Shown here: positions 8,842-17,960 of the stretch, in pieces
How positions within the stretch are numbered: position 1 is the first letter of the stretch
Layout of the letters: each line of letters begins with the position of its first letter
Assembly (NCBI RefSeq): GCF_020748465.1
Contig: NZ_JAHZMP010000004.1
Span: 1 to 64,000 of the forward strand
Source: Terrisporobacter mayombei
GTDB taxonomy: Bacteria > Bacillota > Clostridia > Peptostreptococcales > Peptostreptococcaceae
Length of the DNA: 64,000 nucleotides
Direction of reading: 5' to 3'
Position numbers and translations under genes: made by a program
Notes under the pieces: generated by a model
The model's database searches: none
Seen by the model: only the letters and a program-made list of their open reading frames with translations
What the model was told of the DNA's origin: nothing

Positions 8842-10206
8842 TTAATCTATGGATTTTAAAGACTCTAATATTTTCACTTTTTTAAGCTTGTAGAACATAA
8901 CTATATTTACAAATAAACTTAAAATTATAGTTACTACAGCTGCTATAAAATAACTACTTCTATCTATAACCCTACCAAACATCATAGACTGAATTTCTAC
9001 TGTAACCATAATAAATTGATGTAATATAGTTCCAAGACCTAGTCTTACCATAGTTCCTATAATTGTTAATATTAAATTTTCTCTATAAATATATGCTGAT
9101 ACTTCATTATCATAAAAACCTAAAACCTTTATGGTTGCAATTTCTCTAATTCTTTCAGAAATATTCACATTTGTTAAATTATATAAAACAACAAAAGCTA
9201 AGGCTCCAGCAGATATTATCATGATTAATACTACATAATTAAGATTTTTTATAGTATTGCGGAAGGTTTCTTTTGCCGCTGTATTAAACACCACACCATT
9301 AATATTTTTTATTTCAAATAATTTTTTTGATAACTTTTCTTCCATCTTTACGTTTGGATTATTTAAAACACCTAAAACTCTATTAAATTTAAGGTCTTTT
9401 TTAAATAAATTATTATAACTATCAGGTGAGATATAGGCGTAATGTGATATATAATTTTCTGTTATATTACTAACTTTGACTTTTACCTTTTTGTCATGGC
9501 TATTAATTAACTAGATTTCATCTCCTGCTTTTATACCTAAATCTTTAGCGATTTTTTCTGTGATTACTATTCCGTCATTTTTAAGAACTATATTTTTTTG
9601 AGTTTTTCTACCTTGTAAATGAATAAACTCATCTATTTTATTTAAACTTTTGGGAACAACTATGGTTATTTCCTTAGTAGCATTATTAATTTTTATATCT
9701 CCATTTTCATAGCTAAATAACTCATATTTATTTATCTCATTCATTTTTGATAGCTCATCTTTAAGTTGTTGAGTATCCTTACTAGTCATATTAGGCTGTG
9801 TAACTATGGACATATCATATTTAAATAAAGTTCCATATTGTCCTGTTACAATAACTTCTATATCTAAGTTGTTCAGATCTAAGCCATGAACTTTTAATAC
9901 TCTTTCACTGGACTTATATGTTGAAATTACATCCATGGAGTAGGTAGGATAAATACCTTCTACTCCATTAACTTTTTTTATTTCATCAACATCTTTATCT
10001 GTTAATCCTAATGTTGAAATTACCTTCACATCCATTAGATTATAATTATCATAATATTTATCAGAAGAAGTTTTCATTACTATAGGAGCCGATTTTACTC
10101 CTGAAAAAAATGCTACTCCTAAAGCAACTATTGCAACTATAGAAAAGAACCTTCCTTTAGATTTTAATATATCTCTTATAAAATCTTTATTTAGAGCACT
10201 TTTCAT
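8842..10206 (-). pseudogene. FtsX/MacB-type ABC transporter permease, disrupted
   Basis: The N-terminal part (10206-9514) starts with an intact FtsX-type first membrane segment (KSKGRFFSIVAIVALGVAFF) and external domain and stops at an in-frame TAG at 9513-9511. The same frame runs on without another stop through 55 codons (LINSHDKKVKV..., NITENYISHYAYISPDSY) into the conserved C-terminal FtsX domain (ISERIREIATIKVLGFYDNE) and ends at 8842. The total is only about 454 codons, well short of the 700 to 1100 usual for this two-domain family, and the head passes directly into late external-domain sequence near residue 120. So an internal deletion that removed the first FtsX domain is likely besides the nonsense codon. 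Its ATPase partner is intact just upstream. Confidence 0.85.
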
Positions 10207-10207
10207 A

Positions 10208-10912
10208 CTACCACTCTATCCTTTCAACTGGTGTTGGATTTTCATTGATAGTAATTGAATTAATTTTTCCATTTTTAACTTTTATAACTTTATCACCCAT
10301 AGGAGTTAATGCCAGGTTATGAGTAATTATTATCACCGTCATTTTCATCTTTCTACAAGTATCTTGTAAAAGTTTTAATATAGCTTTTCCTGTATTATAA
10401 TCTAATGCTCCTGTTGGTTCATCACATAATAATAACTTTGGATTTTTTGCTAAAGCTCTTGCAATAGCTACCCTTTGTTGCTCTCCTCCAGACAGTTGAG
10501 CCGGAAAGTTATTTTTTCTGTGACTAAGACCCACTGCTTCCATTACTTGATCTAAATCTAATGGATTTTTACAAATTTGTGTGGCAAGCTCCACATTTTC
10601 ACGGGCTGTTAAATTTTGTACCAAGTTATAAAATTGAAATACAAAGCCTATATCATATCTTCTATAAGTAATTAATTCTTTATTGGTATATTTATTAATT
10701 TCATTATTATCTACAATAATTTGGCCACTAGTTGGACTATCCATTCCTCCAAGAATATTTAATATAGTGCTTTTACCAGCGCCACTAGCACCAGCAACTA
10801 CAACAAATTCACCCTTATTTACTGTAAAATCTACTCCACTTAAAGCTTCTATATTAACTTCACCCATTTTGTATATTTTTTTAACATCCTTAAATTCAAT
10901 ATAATCCCTCAC
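10208..10912 (-). CDS. ABC transporter ATPase, MacB/LolD type
   Basis: 234 residues with Walker [10 protein letters not shown] at 41-49, a Q-loop (FVFQFYNL), the signature [14 protein letters not shown], Walker [13 protein letters not shown] and the switch histidine in IIITHN. The layout is that of lipoprotein/peptide-exporter ATPases paired with FtsX-fold permeases. Its permease partner begins one base after the stop codon but is a pseudogene, so this ATPase has probably lost its transporter unless another permease takes it. All catalytic motifs look intact, which suggests that the permease decay is recent. Confidence 0.93.
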   Translation of the reverse strand: MRDYIEFKDVKKIYKMGEVNIEALSGVDFTVNKGEFVVVAGASGAGKSTILNILGGMDSPTSGQIIVDNNEINKYTNKELITYRRYDIGFVFQFYNLVQNLTARENVELATQICKNPLDLDQVMEAVGLSHRKNNFPAQLSGGEQQRVAIARALAKNPKLLLCDEPTGALDYNTGKAILKLLQDTCRKMKMTVIIITHNLALTPMGDKVIKVKNGKINSITINENPTPVERIEW

Positions 10913-10989
10913 TTATTCCCCCCAATTCTATAAATATTTATTAATTAATTGTAGCGTATAGCAAATATGATTTCACAAACGTATTCCCT

Positions 10990-12654
10990 CTATATTTCCA
11001 TAATTATTGGAAATACACTAGGTTTTCTCTTTGTTTTGTCATAAAGTAATTGCTCCACAGATTTCTTTACACTTGATTTTAGTAATTGCCATTCAATAAT
11101 TTCATTTGATAAGCATTCTTCAATTTTTTCTCTAGATAAATTTTTAATTTCTCTTATTAAATCTTCTGACTCTCTCACATATATAAATCCTCTAGTAATT
11201 ATATCTGGTCCAGATGCTATTTCATAATTTGTTTTATCAATGGCAACTACCACAATAACCATTCCATCTCTAGCAAGATTTCTTCTATCTCTTAAAACAA
11301 TGTTACCCACATCTCCAACACCAAGACCATCCACATATAATATTCCTGTGTGAACTCTTTCTGTCGCAGAAGCTCCTTTAGATGTAATTTCTAATACTTG
11401 ACCTGTTTCTAGGGTAAAAATATTTTCAGAGTCCATACCAAGTTTTTTTGCTAAATCAGCGTGATGCTTTAAATGTCTATATTCACCATGTACAGGCATA
11501 AAATATTTTGCTTTTACTAGAGTGTGAATTAATTTTAATTCTTCTTGATAAGCATGACCAGATACATGAATATCCTCTAAATCTTCATAAATAACTTCTA
11601 CACCTTTTCTAAATAGTTGGTTTATTACCCTTGAAATTATCTTATCATTACCTGGAATTGGTGAAGCTGAAATTATAAATAAATCATCTGGATGAATTTC
11701 TATTTTTCTATGACTACCAAAAGCAATTCTTGAAAGACCTGCTCCTGATTCGCCTTGACTACCAGTTGTTATTATAGTTATATTTTCATCTGGATATCTA
11801 TTCATATCATCTATATCAATCAATGATTCTGCTGGTATATTTAAATAACCCAGTTCAATTGCTACTCTAGATACGTTTTCCATACTTCTTCCACTAAAAA
11901 TAATTTTTCTATTTTCTTTTATAGAGGCATTAGCAATTTGTTGCATTCTGTGAATATTTGATGCAAATGTAGCCACAATAACTCTTCCTTTTGCTCCTGA
12001 AAATATTCTATTTAAAGTTTCTCCTATGGTTTTTTCTGATAATGAATGACCTGCTCTTTCTATGTTTGTACTGTCAGCTAAAAGTAATAAAACTCCTTTT
12101 TTTCCAAGAGTCGAAAATCTATTTAAATCCATAAGCCTTCCATCAATTGGTGTATAATCAATTTTAAAATCTCCAGTATGAACAATTACGCCTAAAGGAG
12201 TTGTTATAGCCAAAGAGCAGGCATCTGCTATGGAGTGAGTAGCCTGAATAAATTCTACTTTAATTTTATCCAGATCCACTGTATCTCCACTTTCCACAGA
12301 ATGAACTGTTACCATATCTTCCATCTTGTGTTCTTCCAATTTATTTTTAACTAGTCCTAAAGTAAGTCTAGTTCCATAAATAGGCATATTAATTTGTTTT
12401 AGTATATAAGGAATAGCTCCAATATGATCCTCATGCCCATGAGTTAAAAATAAACCTTTAACTTTTTCTTTGTTGTCTATTAAATATGTTACATCTGGAA
12501 TTACTAAATCTACTCCATACATGTCTTCATCTGGGAATGATATACCACAATCTATAACGATTATTTCATCTTCATATTCTATGGCTGTTATGTTTTTGCC
12601 TATTTCCCCTAATCCTCCAATTGGAATTACTTTAACACATCTTCTTTTTCTCAT
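10990..12654 (-). CDS. rnj: Ribonuclease J
   Basis: 554 residues of the metallo-beta-lactamase/beta-CASP nuclease family. The zinc-binding motif HGHEDH sits at 72-77, with ADSTNIERAGHSLSE and the beta-CASP segments ATFASNIHRMQQI and SGRSMENV, and the C-terminal PVHGEYRHLKHH. RNase J is the 5'-3' exo- and endoribonuclease that drives mRNA decay and rRNA maturation in Firmicutes. An ATG six codons upstream is possible, but AAAGGAG sits ideally before the ATG at 12654, and the upstream start would overlap that site. It is divergent from the coat gene. Confidence 0.95.
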   Translation of the reverse strand: MRKRRCVKVIPIGGLGEIGKNITAIEYEDEIIVIDCGISFPDEDMYGVDLVIPDVTYLIDNKEKVKGLFLTHGHEDHIGAIPYILKQINMPIYGTRLTLGLVKNKLEEHKMEDMVTVHSVESGDTVDLDKIKVEFIQATHSIADACSLAITTPLGVIVHTGDFKIDYTPIDGRLMDLNRFSTLGKKGVLLLLADSTNIERAGHSLSEKTIGETLNRIFSGAKGRVIVATFASNIHRMQQIANASIKENRKIIFSGRSMENVSRVAIELGYLNIPAESLIDIDDMNRYPDENITIITTGSQGESGAGLSRIAFGSHRKIEIHPDDLFIISASPIPGNDKIISRVINQLFRKGVEVIYEDLEDIHVSGHAYQEELKLIHTLVKAKYFMPVHGEYRHLKHHADLAKKLGMDSENIFTLETGQVLEITSKGASATERVHTGILYVDGLGVGDVGNIVLRDRRNLARDGMVIVVVAIDKTNYEIASGPDIITRGFIYVRESEDLIREIKNLSREKIEECLSNEIIEWQLLKSSVKKSVEQLLYDKTKRKPSVFPIIMEI

Positions 12655-12793
12655 GTCTATTCTCCTTTTCATAGTCTAAATCAATTTATTTTAATTAAAA
12701 AATTATCCTTATCATATTGTATGTTCTTCTTATTATTTGCAATATATGAATAATTTATATTTTTAAAGTAAAAATATAAATGGAGGTGATTCA

Positions 12794-13309
12794 GTGGTAA
12801 ATTTAACTAGCAAAGAAAGATTTTTACTAGAAGGTGAAAAATATCAACAACAATTAGTAATCGATAAATATAATGACTATGCTTTACAAGCTCAAGATAA
12901 CTCTCTAAAAGGCTTATTTTCTAATTTAGTTAAAATCGAAGAGAAACATTTAAATATGATTGATGAAATGTTACAAGGAAAAGTTCCCCAAATGAACAAG
13001 GAAAATCTTCATCCATATTATGAAAATAATTCTATTAATTCTAATGATTATATAAATATAGGTAATATTACCTTAACATCTTTAGATAATAATAGTAGTT
13101 ATGACGATGGTGACAAAATTATATGTTTCGATGCTTTAACAACAGAAGAACTTCTTCATTCAACATGTAGTGCATCTAGCTTTGAGTTTGAAAAAACTGA
13201 ATTTGAAAATATTTTAAAATACATAATTGAGGAAAAATCAGAAAATCTTAAATATCTCAACAATTATATGATTAAAAAAGGAATGTATAATAATATTATT
13301 TATTTTTAA
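12794..13309 (+). CDS. Spore coat protein, CotF-like
   Basis: 171 residues with a helical, ferritin-like four-helix layout: LTSKERFLLEGEKYQQQLVIDKY at the N-terminus, a second helix with VKIEEKHLNMIDEMLQGKVP, a polar Asn/Ser-rich linker (about 75-105) and a second helical pair (LTTEELLHSTCSASSFEFEK). This resembles clostridial coat F-type proteins. The start is GTG, chosen because GGAGGTGAT lies seven bases before it. The gene stands alone, ending at a bidirectional hairpin. It supports a spore-forming host. Confidence 0.8.
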   Translation: MVNLTSKERFLLEGEKYQQQLVIDKYNDYALQAQDNSLKGLFSNLVKIEEKHLNMIDEMLQGKVPQMNKENLHPYYENNSINSNDYINIGNITLTSLDNNSSYDDGDKIICFDALTTEELLHSTCSASSFEFEKTEFENILKYIIEEKSENLKYLNNYMIKKGMYNNIIYF

Positions 13310-13330
13310 TATCTATATTAAAATTAAAAT

Positions 13331-13365
13331 GCCATATTAAACAAGTTTATTATGTTTAATATGGC
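13331..13365. terminator. Bidirectional terminator between coat and M20 genes
   Basis: Thirteen-bp perfect stem (GCCATATTAAACA/TGTTTAATATGGC) with a nine-base loop between convergent stops at 13309 and 13377. Confidence 0.85.
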
Positions 13366-13376
13366 TATATTTATAA

Positions 13377-14561
13377 CTATTTATTAAAGTAAAGTACATT
13401 TAATACATGCATAGCACTGCCTATAACCAGGCAACCTTCATCAATATCAAATGTGTCTGTATGAATTAAACTATTTATGCCTTCTTCTTTATTTCCACAA
13501 CCTAAATGAAAAAATACTCCTTTACAATTTCCCGTATAAAATGAAAAATCTTCAGCTCCCATAGCAGGATACATTTTTTCCTTATAGGCTTCTTTTCCCA
13601 ATAATTCTTCTGTATTAAATTTAATAATATCCACTAATTCTTTATCATTTATAACTGGTGGATAACCCTTATTTTCTATATATAGATTACCTTCGCATCC
13701 ATAAGCCTTTGCTGTATTTTCTACTATGTTTTTTGCTCTATCTACTATGAATTTTTTACTTTCCTCGTTTAAAGCTCTGATAGTTCCACTAATTTCCACA
13801 TCTTCACATATAACATTTTGAGCTTCTCCTCCACATATTTTACCTAAGGTTAATACTGCCATAGTAGAAGGAGAAATATTTCTACTTATTATACTTTGCA
13901 AAGATGTTATAACCTGAGCTGCACAAACTAATGCATCTGTTCCATTTTCAGGATATGCCCCATGAGCTCTTTTACCTTTTATCCTTATTTTTAAGCTACT
14001 TGAGCTGGCATTTAAAGTTCCTTCTTTACATTCAATAAATCCCCTTTGCACATTTGTCTGTACATGTAATCCAAACATATAATCTACCTTAGGATTTTCT
14101 AAACAACCATCTTCTATTAAATACTTTGCTCCGCCAAATCGTTCTTCTGCTCCTTGGAAAAAAAATTTAACATTTACTTTTAACTCTTCTCTCATTTCAT
14201 ATAAAACTTTACAAGCTCCTATAAGCATAGCTGTATGAGAATCATGTCCACAAGCATGCATTACTCCCTCATGTTTTGATTTATATAACTTATTATTTTT
14301 TTCATTTATTGGTAGTGCATCTATATCAGCTCTCATAGCAATAGTTTCATAAGCTGGACTTTTTATTATATAAGCTATTATTCCCCTATGACTTTCAAAT
14401 TCTTTATATTCAATTCCTATTTCATCTAAGTACTTTTTTATTTTTTCTTTAGTTATATATTCTTCCATGGCAAGTTCGGGTGTTTCATGTATGTCTCTTC
14501 TAATTTTAACTATCCAATCATTCAAATTATTTACTTTATTAATTACATCTTGAAAATTCAT
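13377..14561 (-). CDS. M20-family amidohydrolase (N-acyl-amino acid hydrolase type)
   Basis: 394 residues, the standard length. The two-metal site is visible: RADIDALPI at 77-85, HACGHDSH at 102-109, QGAEER near 141 and the C-terminal MGAEDFSFY. This is the AbgB/hippurate hydrolase/IAA-amino acid hydrolase branch, which cleaves N-acyl groups from amino acids; N-acetyl-diaminopimelate deacetylase is another possibility, but no dap genes are nearby. GGGGGTGATAAT precedes the ATG. It is a single gene, convergent with the coat gene and divergent from the cyclase-family gene. Confidence 0.9.
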   Translation of the reverse strand: MNFQDVINKVNNLNDWIVKIRRDIHETPELAMEEYITKEKIKKYLDEIGIEYKEFESHRGIIAYIIKSPAYETIAMRADIDALPINEKNNKLYKSKHEGVMHACGHDSHTAMLIGACKVLYEMREELKVNVKFFFQGAEERFGGAKYLIEDGCLENPKVDYMFGLHVQTNVQRGFIECKEGTLNASSSSLKIRIKGKRAHGAYPENGTDALVCAAQVITSLQSIISRNISPSTMAVLTLGKICGGEAQNVICEDVEISGTIRALNEESKKFIVDRAKNIVENTAKAYGCEGNLYIENKGYPPVINDKELVDIIKFNTEELLGKEAYKEKMYPAMGAEDFSFYTGNCKGVFFHLGCGNKEEGINSLIHTDTFDIDEGCLVIGSAMHVLNVLYFNK

Positions 14562-14674
14562 ATTATCACCCCCGTCATCTATGAAAATTTCATATATAAT
14601 ATAATTATAGTATAGGACATTGATTATAATTGTTACATTTTGTATATTAGTTTTATATTTTTAAGGAGGTAAAA

Positions 14675-15316
14675 ATGAAAATAATTGATTTAACTCATTC
14701 TATTGCAAATTATATGACTGTATATCCTGGTGGACCACACCCCCAGAACAAAATAATAAGTACTGTAACTGAAAATGGATACAAAGAAACTGAAATCCAT
14801 ATTCGTTCACACAATGGTACTCATATGGATTCTCCTAATCATGTTTTTGAAGATGGAGTTTCTCTTGATAAAATTGATGTGATAAATTTTATTGGTACTG
14901 CCGCTCTTGTTGATTGTTCATCTTTAGGAGAAGGTGATATTATTACTTATGATTTTATTGAAAAGAATAAAGAAGCTATTGATAATAGTGAATTTATTGT
15001 GTTTAGAACTGACTGGAGTAAATATTGGAATACTGATAAATATTTAGGTAAATATCCTGTTATAAGTGATGAAGTTGTGGATTTTATTATGACTTCTAAT
15101 AAGAAAGGAATTGCCTTTGATACAATTTCTGTAGATCCAATAGATGCTTCTATTTTAGCTAAACATCATAAGATTCTTGAAAATAATATTTTAGTATTTG
15201 AAAATTTAACTAACTTAGATTTAATAAATAGTGATACTTTTGTATTTTGTGCTTTACCACTTAAATTTGAAAGCTCTGATGGTGCTCCAATAAGAGCAAT
15301 TGCTATGTTAGACTAA
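14675..15316 (+). CDS. Cyclase-family metal hydrolase (kynurenine formamidase-like)
   Basis: 213 residues with the family signature HNGTHMDSPNH at 46-56, the metal-binding motif of PF04199 cyclase/arylformamidase proteins. DLTHSI at the N-terminus and the VYPGGPHP segment also fit. Members hydrolyse N-formylkynurenine, isatin or other cyclic amides; the substrate here cannot be set, and no tryptophan-catabolic genes adjoin it. AAGGAGGT sits five bases before the ATG. The gene is followed by a long perfect hairpin. Confidence 0.88.
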   Translation: MKIIDLTHSIANYMTVYPGGPHPQNKIISTVTENGYKETEIHIRSHNGTHMDSPNHVFEDGVSLDKIDVINFIGTAALVDCSSLGEGDIITYDFIEKNKEAIDNSEFIVFRTDWSKYWNTDKYLGKYPVISDEVVDFIMTSNKKGIAFDTISVDPIDASILAKHHKILENNILVFENLTNLDLINSDTFVFCALPLKFESSDGAPIRAIAMLD

Positions 15317-15338
15317 ACTTATTTTTCTAATCAATAAA

Positions 15339-15388
15339 AAAATCAAATTTATATTATATAATTGCAAATATAATATAAATTTGATTTT
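15339..15388. terminator. Terminator after the cyclase-family gene
   Basis: Nineteen-bp perfect stem (AAAATCAAATTTATATTAT with its complement at 15370-15388) around a 12-base loop, ending in a T-rich arm. It lies between convergent genes. Confidence 0.85.
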
Positions 15389-15448
15389 AACTAATTATTT
15401 ATCTCATCTAATAATCTTAATTTTTTATGGTGATAATTCTTGATAAAA

Positions 15449-16810
15449 CTAATCTTTAATCATATACAACTTATGAGTTTTTCTAAGATATACTAGAATA
15501 CTAACCAATAAAATTCCTTTTACCACACTACTTAAAGTAATACTCCACCAAACTCCATTTAGTCCAAGAATATCAGGTCTGCAAAGCAAAATAGCTAATG
15601 GTATTCTACATCCAGTTAGTACAGCTATTATTATGGATGGTATATAAGTTCTACCCAAACCTTTAAAAATCCCAGCAACTGTTATCTCTAAGCACATAAA
15701 TAATTGTGAATATCCTAGAATTTTCAAATAGTCTATTCCTTGTAAAATGGCTTCTGGCTCATTTATAAAAGCCCTAAATATGAATTCCCCTAAAAATACT
15801 AAGATAGCTGTTGTTAAGGTTCCCCATATAATCACTCCTATTAAAGCATATTTTGTACTTTTATTTATTCTATCAATTTTCTTTGCTCCATAATTTTGAC
15901 CTACAAAGCTAGATAGTGCAGATGCAAATCCATCACAACTATTCCAAGATATTGATTCAATCTGTGAACCTACTTTTTGCACTGCTATGGCAACTGGCCC
16001 AAAAGACGCTACTATCACTCCCATTATCATGGAAAAAATAGTGAATAACCCATTTTGAAGTGCCACTGGTGTTCCCAGCACAAATAAAGTTTTATAATAA
16101 GTAAAATCAACTTCTCTAAATAGTTTGATTTTAAAGTGCTCTTCTTTATCCTTAGAAATTAAATAGATAAAACATAAAGACACAATTATATGAGATGTAA
16201 TTGTAGCTATGGCAGCACCTGCTACACCCATTTCAGGAAATGGCCCTATACCAAATATTAATACTGGATCTAAAATAATATTAGTTATTAAACCTATGGT
16301 ATTAATCTTAAATGGAGATTTACTATTTCCTAAACCTACAAATATTGATGTAAATACAGGGTTTATAAAATAAAACATCATGCCAAGTCCCACAATAACT
16401 AAATATTGTTCAGACATATTAATAACTTCCATGTCTCCCAGTTTAAAAAATCCAACAAGAGGTCCTTTAAATAAAATTAAAACTAAACTATATAAAAAAG
16501 ATAAAATCATATTAATTTCAATTGCTGATTTAATATAGTATTTAGTATCTTTCTCATTTTTTTCTCCCACACTTTGGGCAACCTTAATTTCTCCGCCTAC
16601 CTTTGAGATCATAATAAATGCCATGGCAAGCCAAGGATAAAATCCTGCTGTTCCAACTGCTGCCACAGATTTACTTCCTATTTTACCAACCCAAATCATA
16701 TCTATAAGACTGTAGGCTATTTGTATAAAAGCAGTTCCCATTATTGGTAATGATAACTTCACCAATTTCTCCACAATATTCCCATTAGTTAAATCAATTT
16801 GTTTGCTCAT
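15449..16810 (-). CDS. MATE-family efflux transporter
   Basis: 453 residues with twelve predicted membrane segments in two related halves, starting with the typical NGNIVEKLVKLSLPIMGTAF. IWVGKIGSKSVAAVGTAGFYPW in the first half and the SFVGQNYGAKK-type loop in the second are MATE signatures. Such pumps export cationic drugs or metabolites with Na+ or H+. CAAGGAGAAGTT before the ATG supports the start. The substrate is unknown. Confidence 0.93.
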   Translation of the reverse strand: MSKQIDLTNGNIVEKLVKLSLPIMGTAFIQIAYSLIDMIWVGKIGSKSVAAVGTAGFYPWLAMAFIMISKVGGEIKVAQSVGEKNEKDTKYYIKSAIEINMILSFLYSLVLILFKGPLVGFFKLGDMEVINMSEQYLVIVGLGMMFYFINPVFTSIFVGLGNSKSPFKINTIGLITNIILDPVLIFGIGPFPEMGVAGAAIATITSHIIVSLCFIYLISKDKEEHFKIKLFREVDFTYYKTLFVLGTPVALQNGLFTIFSMIMGVIVASFGPVAIAVQKVGSQIESISWNSCDGFASALSSFVGQNYGAKKIDRINKSTKYALIGVIIWGTLTTAILVFLGEFIFRAFINEPEAILQGIDYLKILGYSQLFMCLEITVAGIFKGLGRTYIPSIIIAVLTGCRIPLAILLCRPDILGLNGVWWSITLSSVVKGILLVSILVYLRKTHKLYMIKD

Positions 16811-16855
16811 AACTTCTCCTTGATTATATATTCATTTATTTGCTTTATACCCTTA

Positions 16856-16882
16856 AAATGCCACCCAAATTAGGTGGCATTT
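16856..16882 (-). terminator. Terminator after the DUF4375-like gene
   Basis: Ten-bp perfect stem (AAATGCCACC/GGTGGCATTT) with a seven-base loop and a T-containing tail on the minus strand, nine bases past the stop at 16891. Confidence 0.8.
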
Positions 16883-16890
16883 GTATGTAA

Positions 16891-17544
16891 TTAATTATTC
16901 TCCATTAGTTTTTGTTCTTCTTCCATTTCTTTTAAAATTTTTAACTCTTCTTCACTTAAATCAGAAAAATCAATTATATTATCTCTAATATAATTTGCTA
17001 TTAATAATCTTAAATCTGTTTTCTCATATAAATCATTAAATTTAGAAAAATCAAATTTACTAATAAATAATGAGTATTCTTCTACGCTTCTCTTGTCTAT
17101 ATGACTTATTCCTTCTTCAATGTCATTTTTATCAATAAACATTTTATAACTGTCTAATAATTCTAAAGCTTTTACATCTTCAAAAGCTTTTTCTAAATAA
17201 TTCATAGTTATATTACTAATACTAAAAAAATATTCCCCTAATCCCCCATTTTTCATTTCTGTATCAAACCAAAGTAAAGTATAAACATTTTTATGAGTCA
17301 TCTTCATATTTTGAAATACTTCTAAATCATTACATCCATAGCCATACCTTAACTCTAAATCATTTTCTACCATACAAATTAAATCTTCATCATCATAGCT
17401 TAATACTCTAATGTCACCTTTTTTACGTGTTTCTTTTTCTTCAACTTTTCTAGATTTTGACCTGCTCTTTATTATTAAAAGTATGATTATATTAACTGCC
17501 CCTAAAATTACAAAAATTAAAAGTATTTTATTTATAAATGACAT
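16891..17544 (-). CDS. Membrane-anchored DUF4375/DMP19-like protein
   Basis: 217 residues: one N-terminal membrane segment (about 5-26), a basic linker (KSRSKSRKVEEKETRKK) and a soluble domain. WFDTEMKNGGLGEYFFS followed by helices with AFEDVKALELLDSY matches the DMP19/DUF4375 pattern (a Glu..NGG..QYF-type motif), a family that includes a DNA-mimic protein of Neisseria. The acidic C-terminus (SDLSEEELKILKEMEEEQ) fits the family's charge. The function is unknown. It is the second gene of a two-gene unit with the small membrane protein upstream. Confidence 0.65.
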   Translation of the reverse strand: MSFINKILLIFVILGAVNIIILLIIKSRSKSRKVEEKETRKKGDIRVLSYDDEDLICMVENDLELRYGYGCNDLEVFQNMKMTHKNVYTLLWFDTEMKNGGLGEYFFSISNITMNYLEKAFEDVKALELLDSYKMFIDKNDIEEGISHIDKRSVEEYSLFISKFDFSKFNDLYEKTDLRLLIANYIRDNIIDFSDLSEEELKILKEMEEEQKLMENN

Positions 17545-17566
17545 AATATATCCCCCCTTATATGTT

Positions 17567-17785
17567 TTAGCTAAAATTATTAATGTATAACAATAATAAA
17601 CTAATCATTAATATACCAATTATTATTCCTACTACAGCTACTATCTTTGCCTCTTTATATAATTTTTTCTTATTTTTTATTTCATAAGAAAAACAATAAA
17701 TTAAAAAAATTAATCCACATAATATAAGCATGCCACCTATAGTACCTATAAAGAATGTTGTCATAATAGAATTTTTATTTTGCAT
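17567..17785 (-). CDS. Small two-helix membrane protein, unknown
   Basis: 72 residues with hydrophobic segments at about 8-33 and 47-68 separated by a basic loop (KNKKKLYKEAK). A good ribosome site (GAGGATG) precedes the ATG, and the gene lies 22 bases upstream of the DUF4375-like gene in the same direction, so the two are probably co-transcribed. No family is recognised. Confidence 0.65.
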   Translation of the reverse strand: MQNKNSIMTTFFIGTIGGMLILCGLIFLIYCFSYEIKNKKKLYKEAKIVAVVGIIIGILMISLLLLYINNFS

Positions 17786-17960
17786 TTTTTCACATCCTCA
17801 TATTTTTTTCTATTAAAGTAATTATATTATACTTTTTCTTTATTTTGAAATATAAACTTGTAATCCTACAAATATTTTATTATCCATAACAACAAATATA
17901 TATTTTGCTATAATTATTTTATACTAGTTTTTATAAATTATATCTTTGGAGGAATATAAA

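Noticed and set aside
12713-12721. CATATTGTA as a sigma-K/sigma-E -10 box for the coat gene
   Set aside because: The -10 pattern fits but no AC or other -35 element stands at the right distance.
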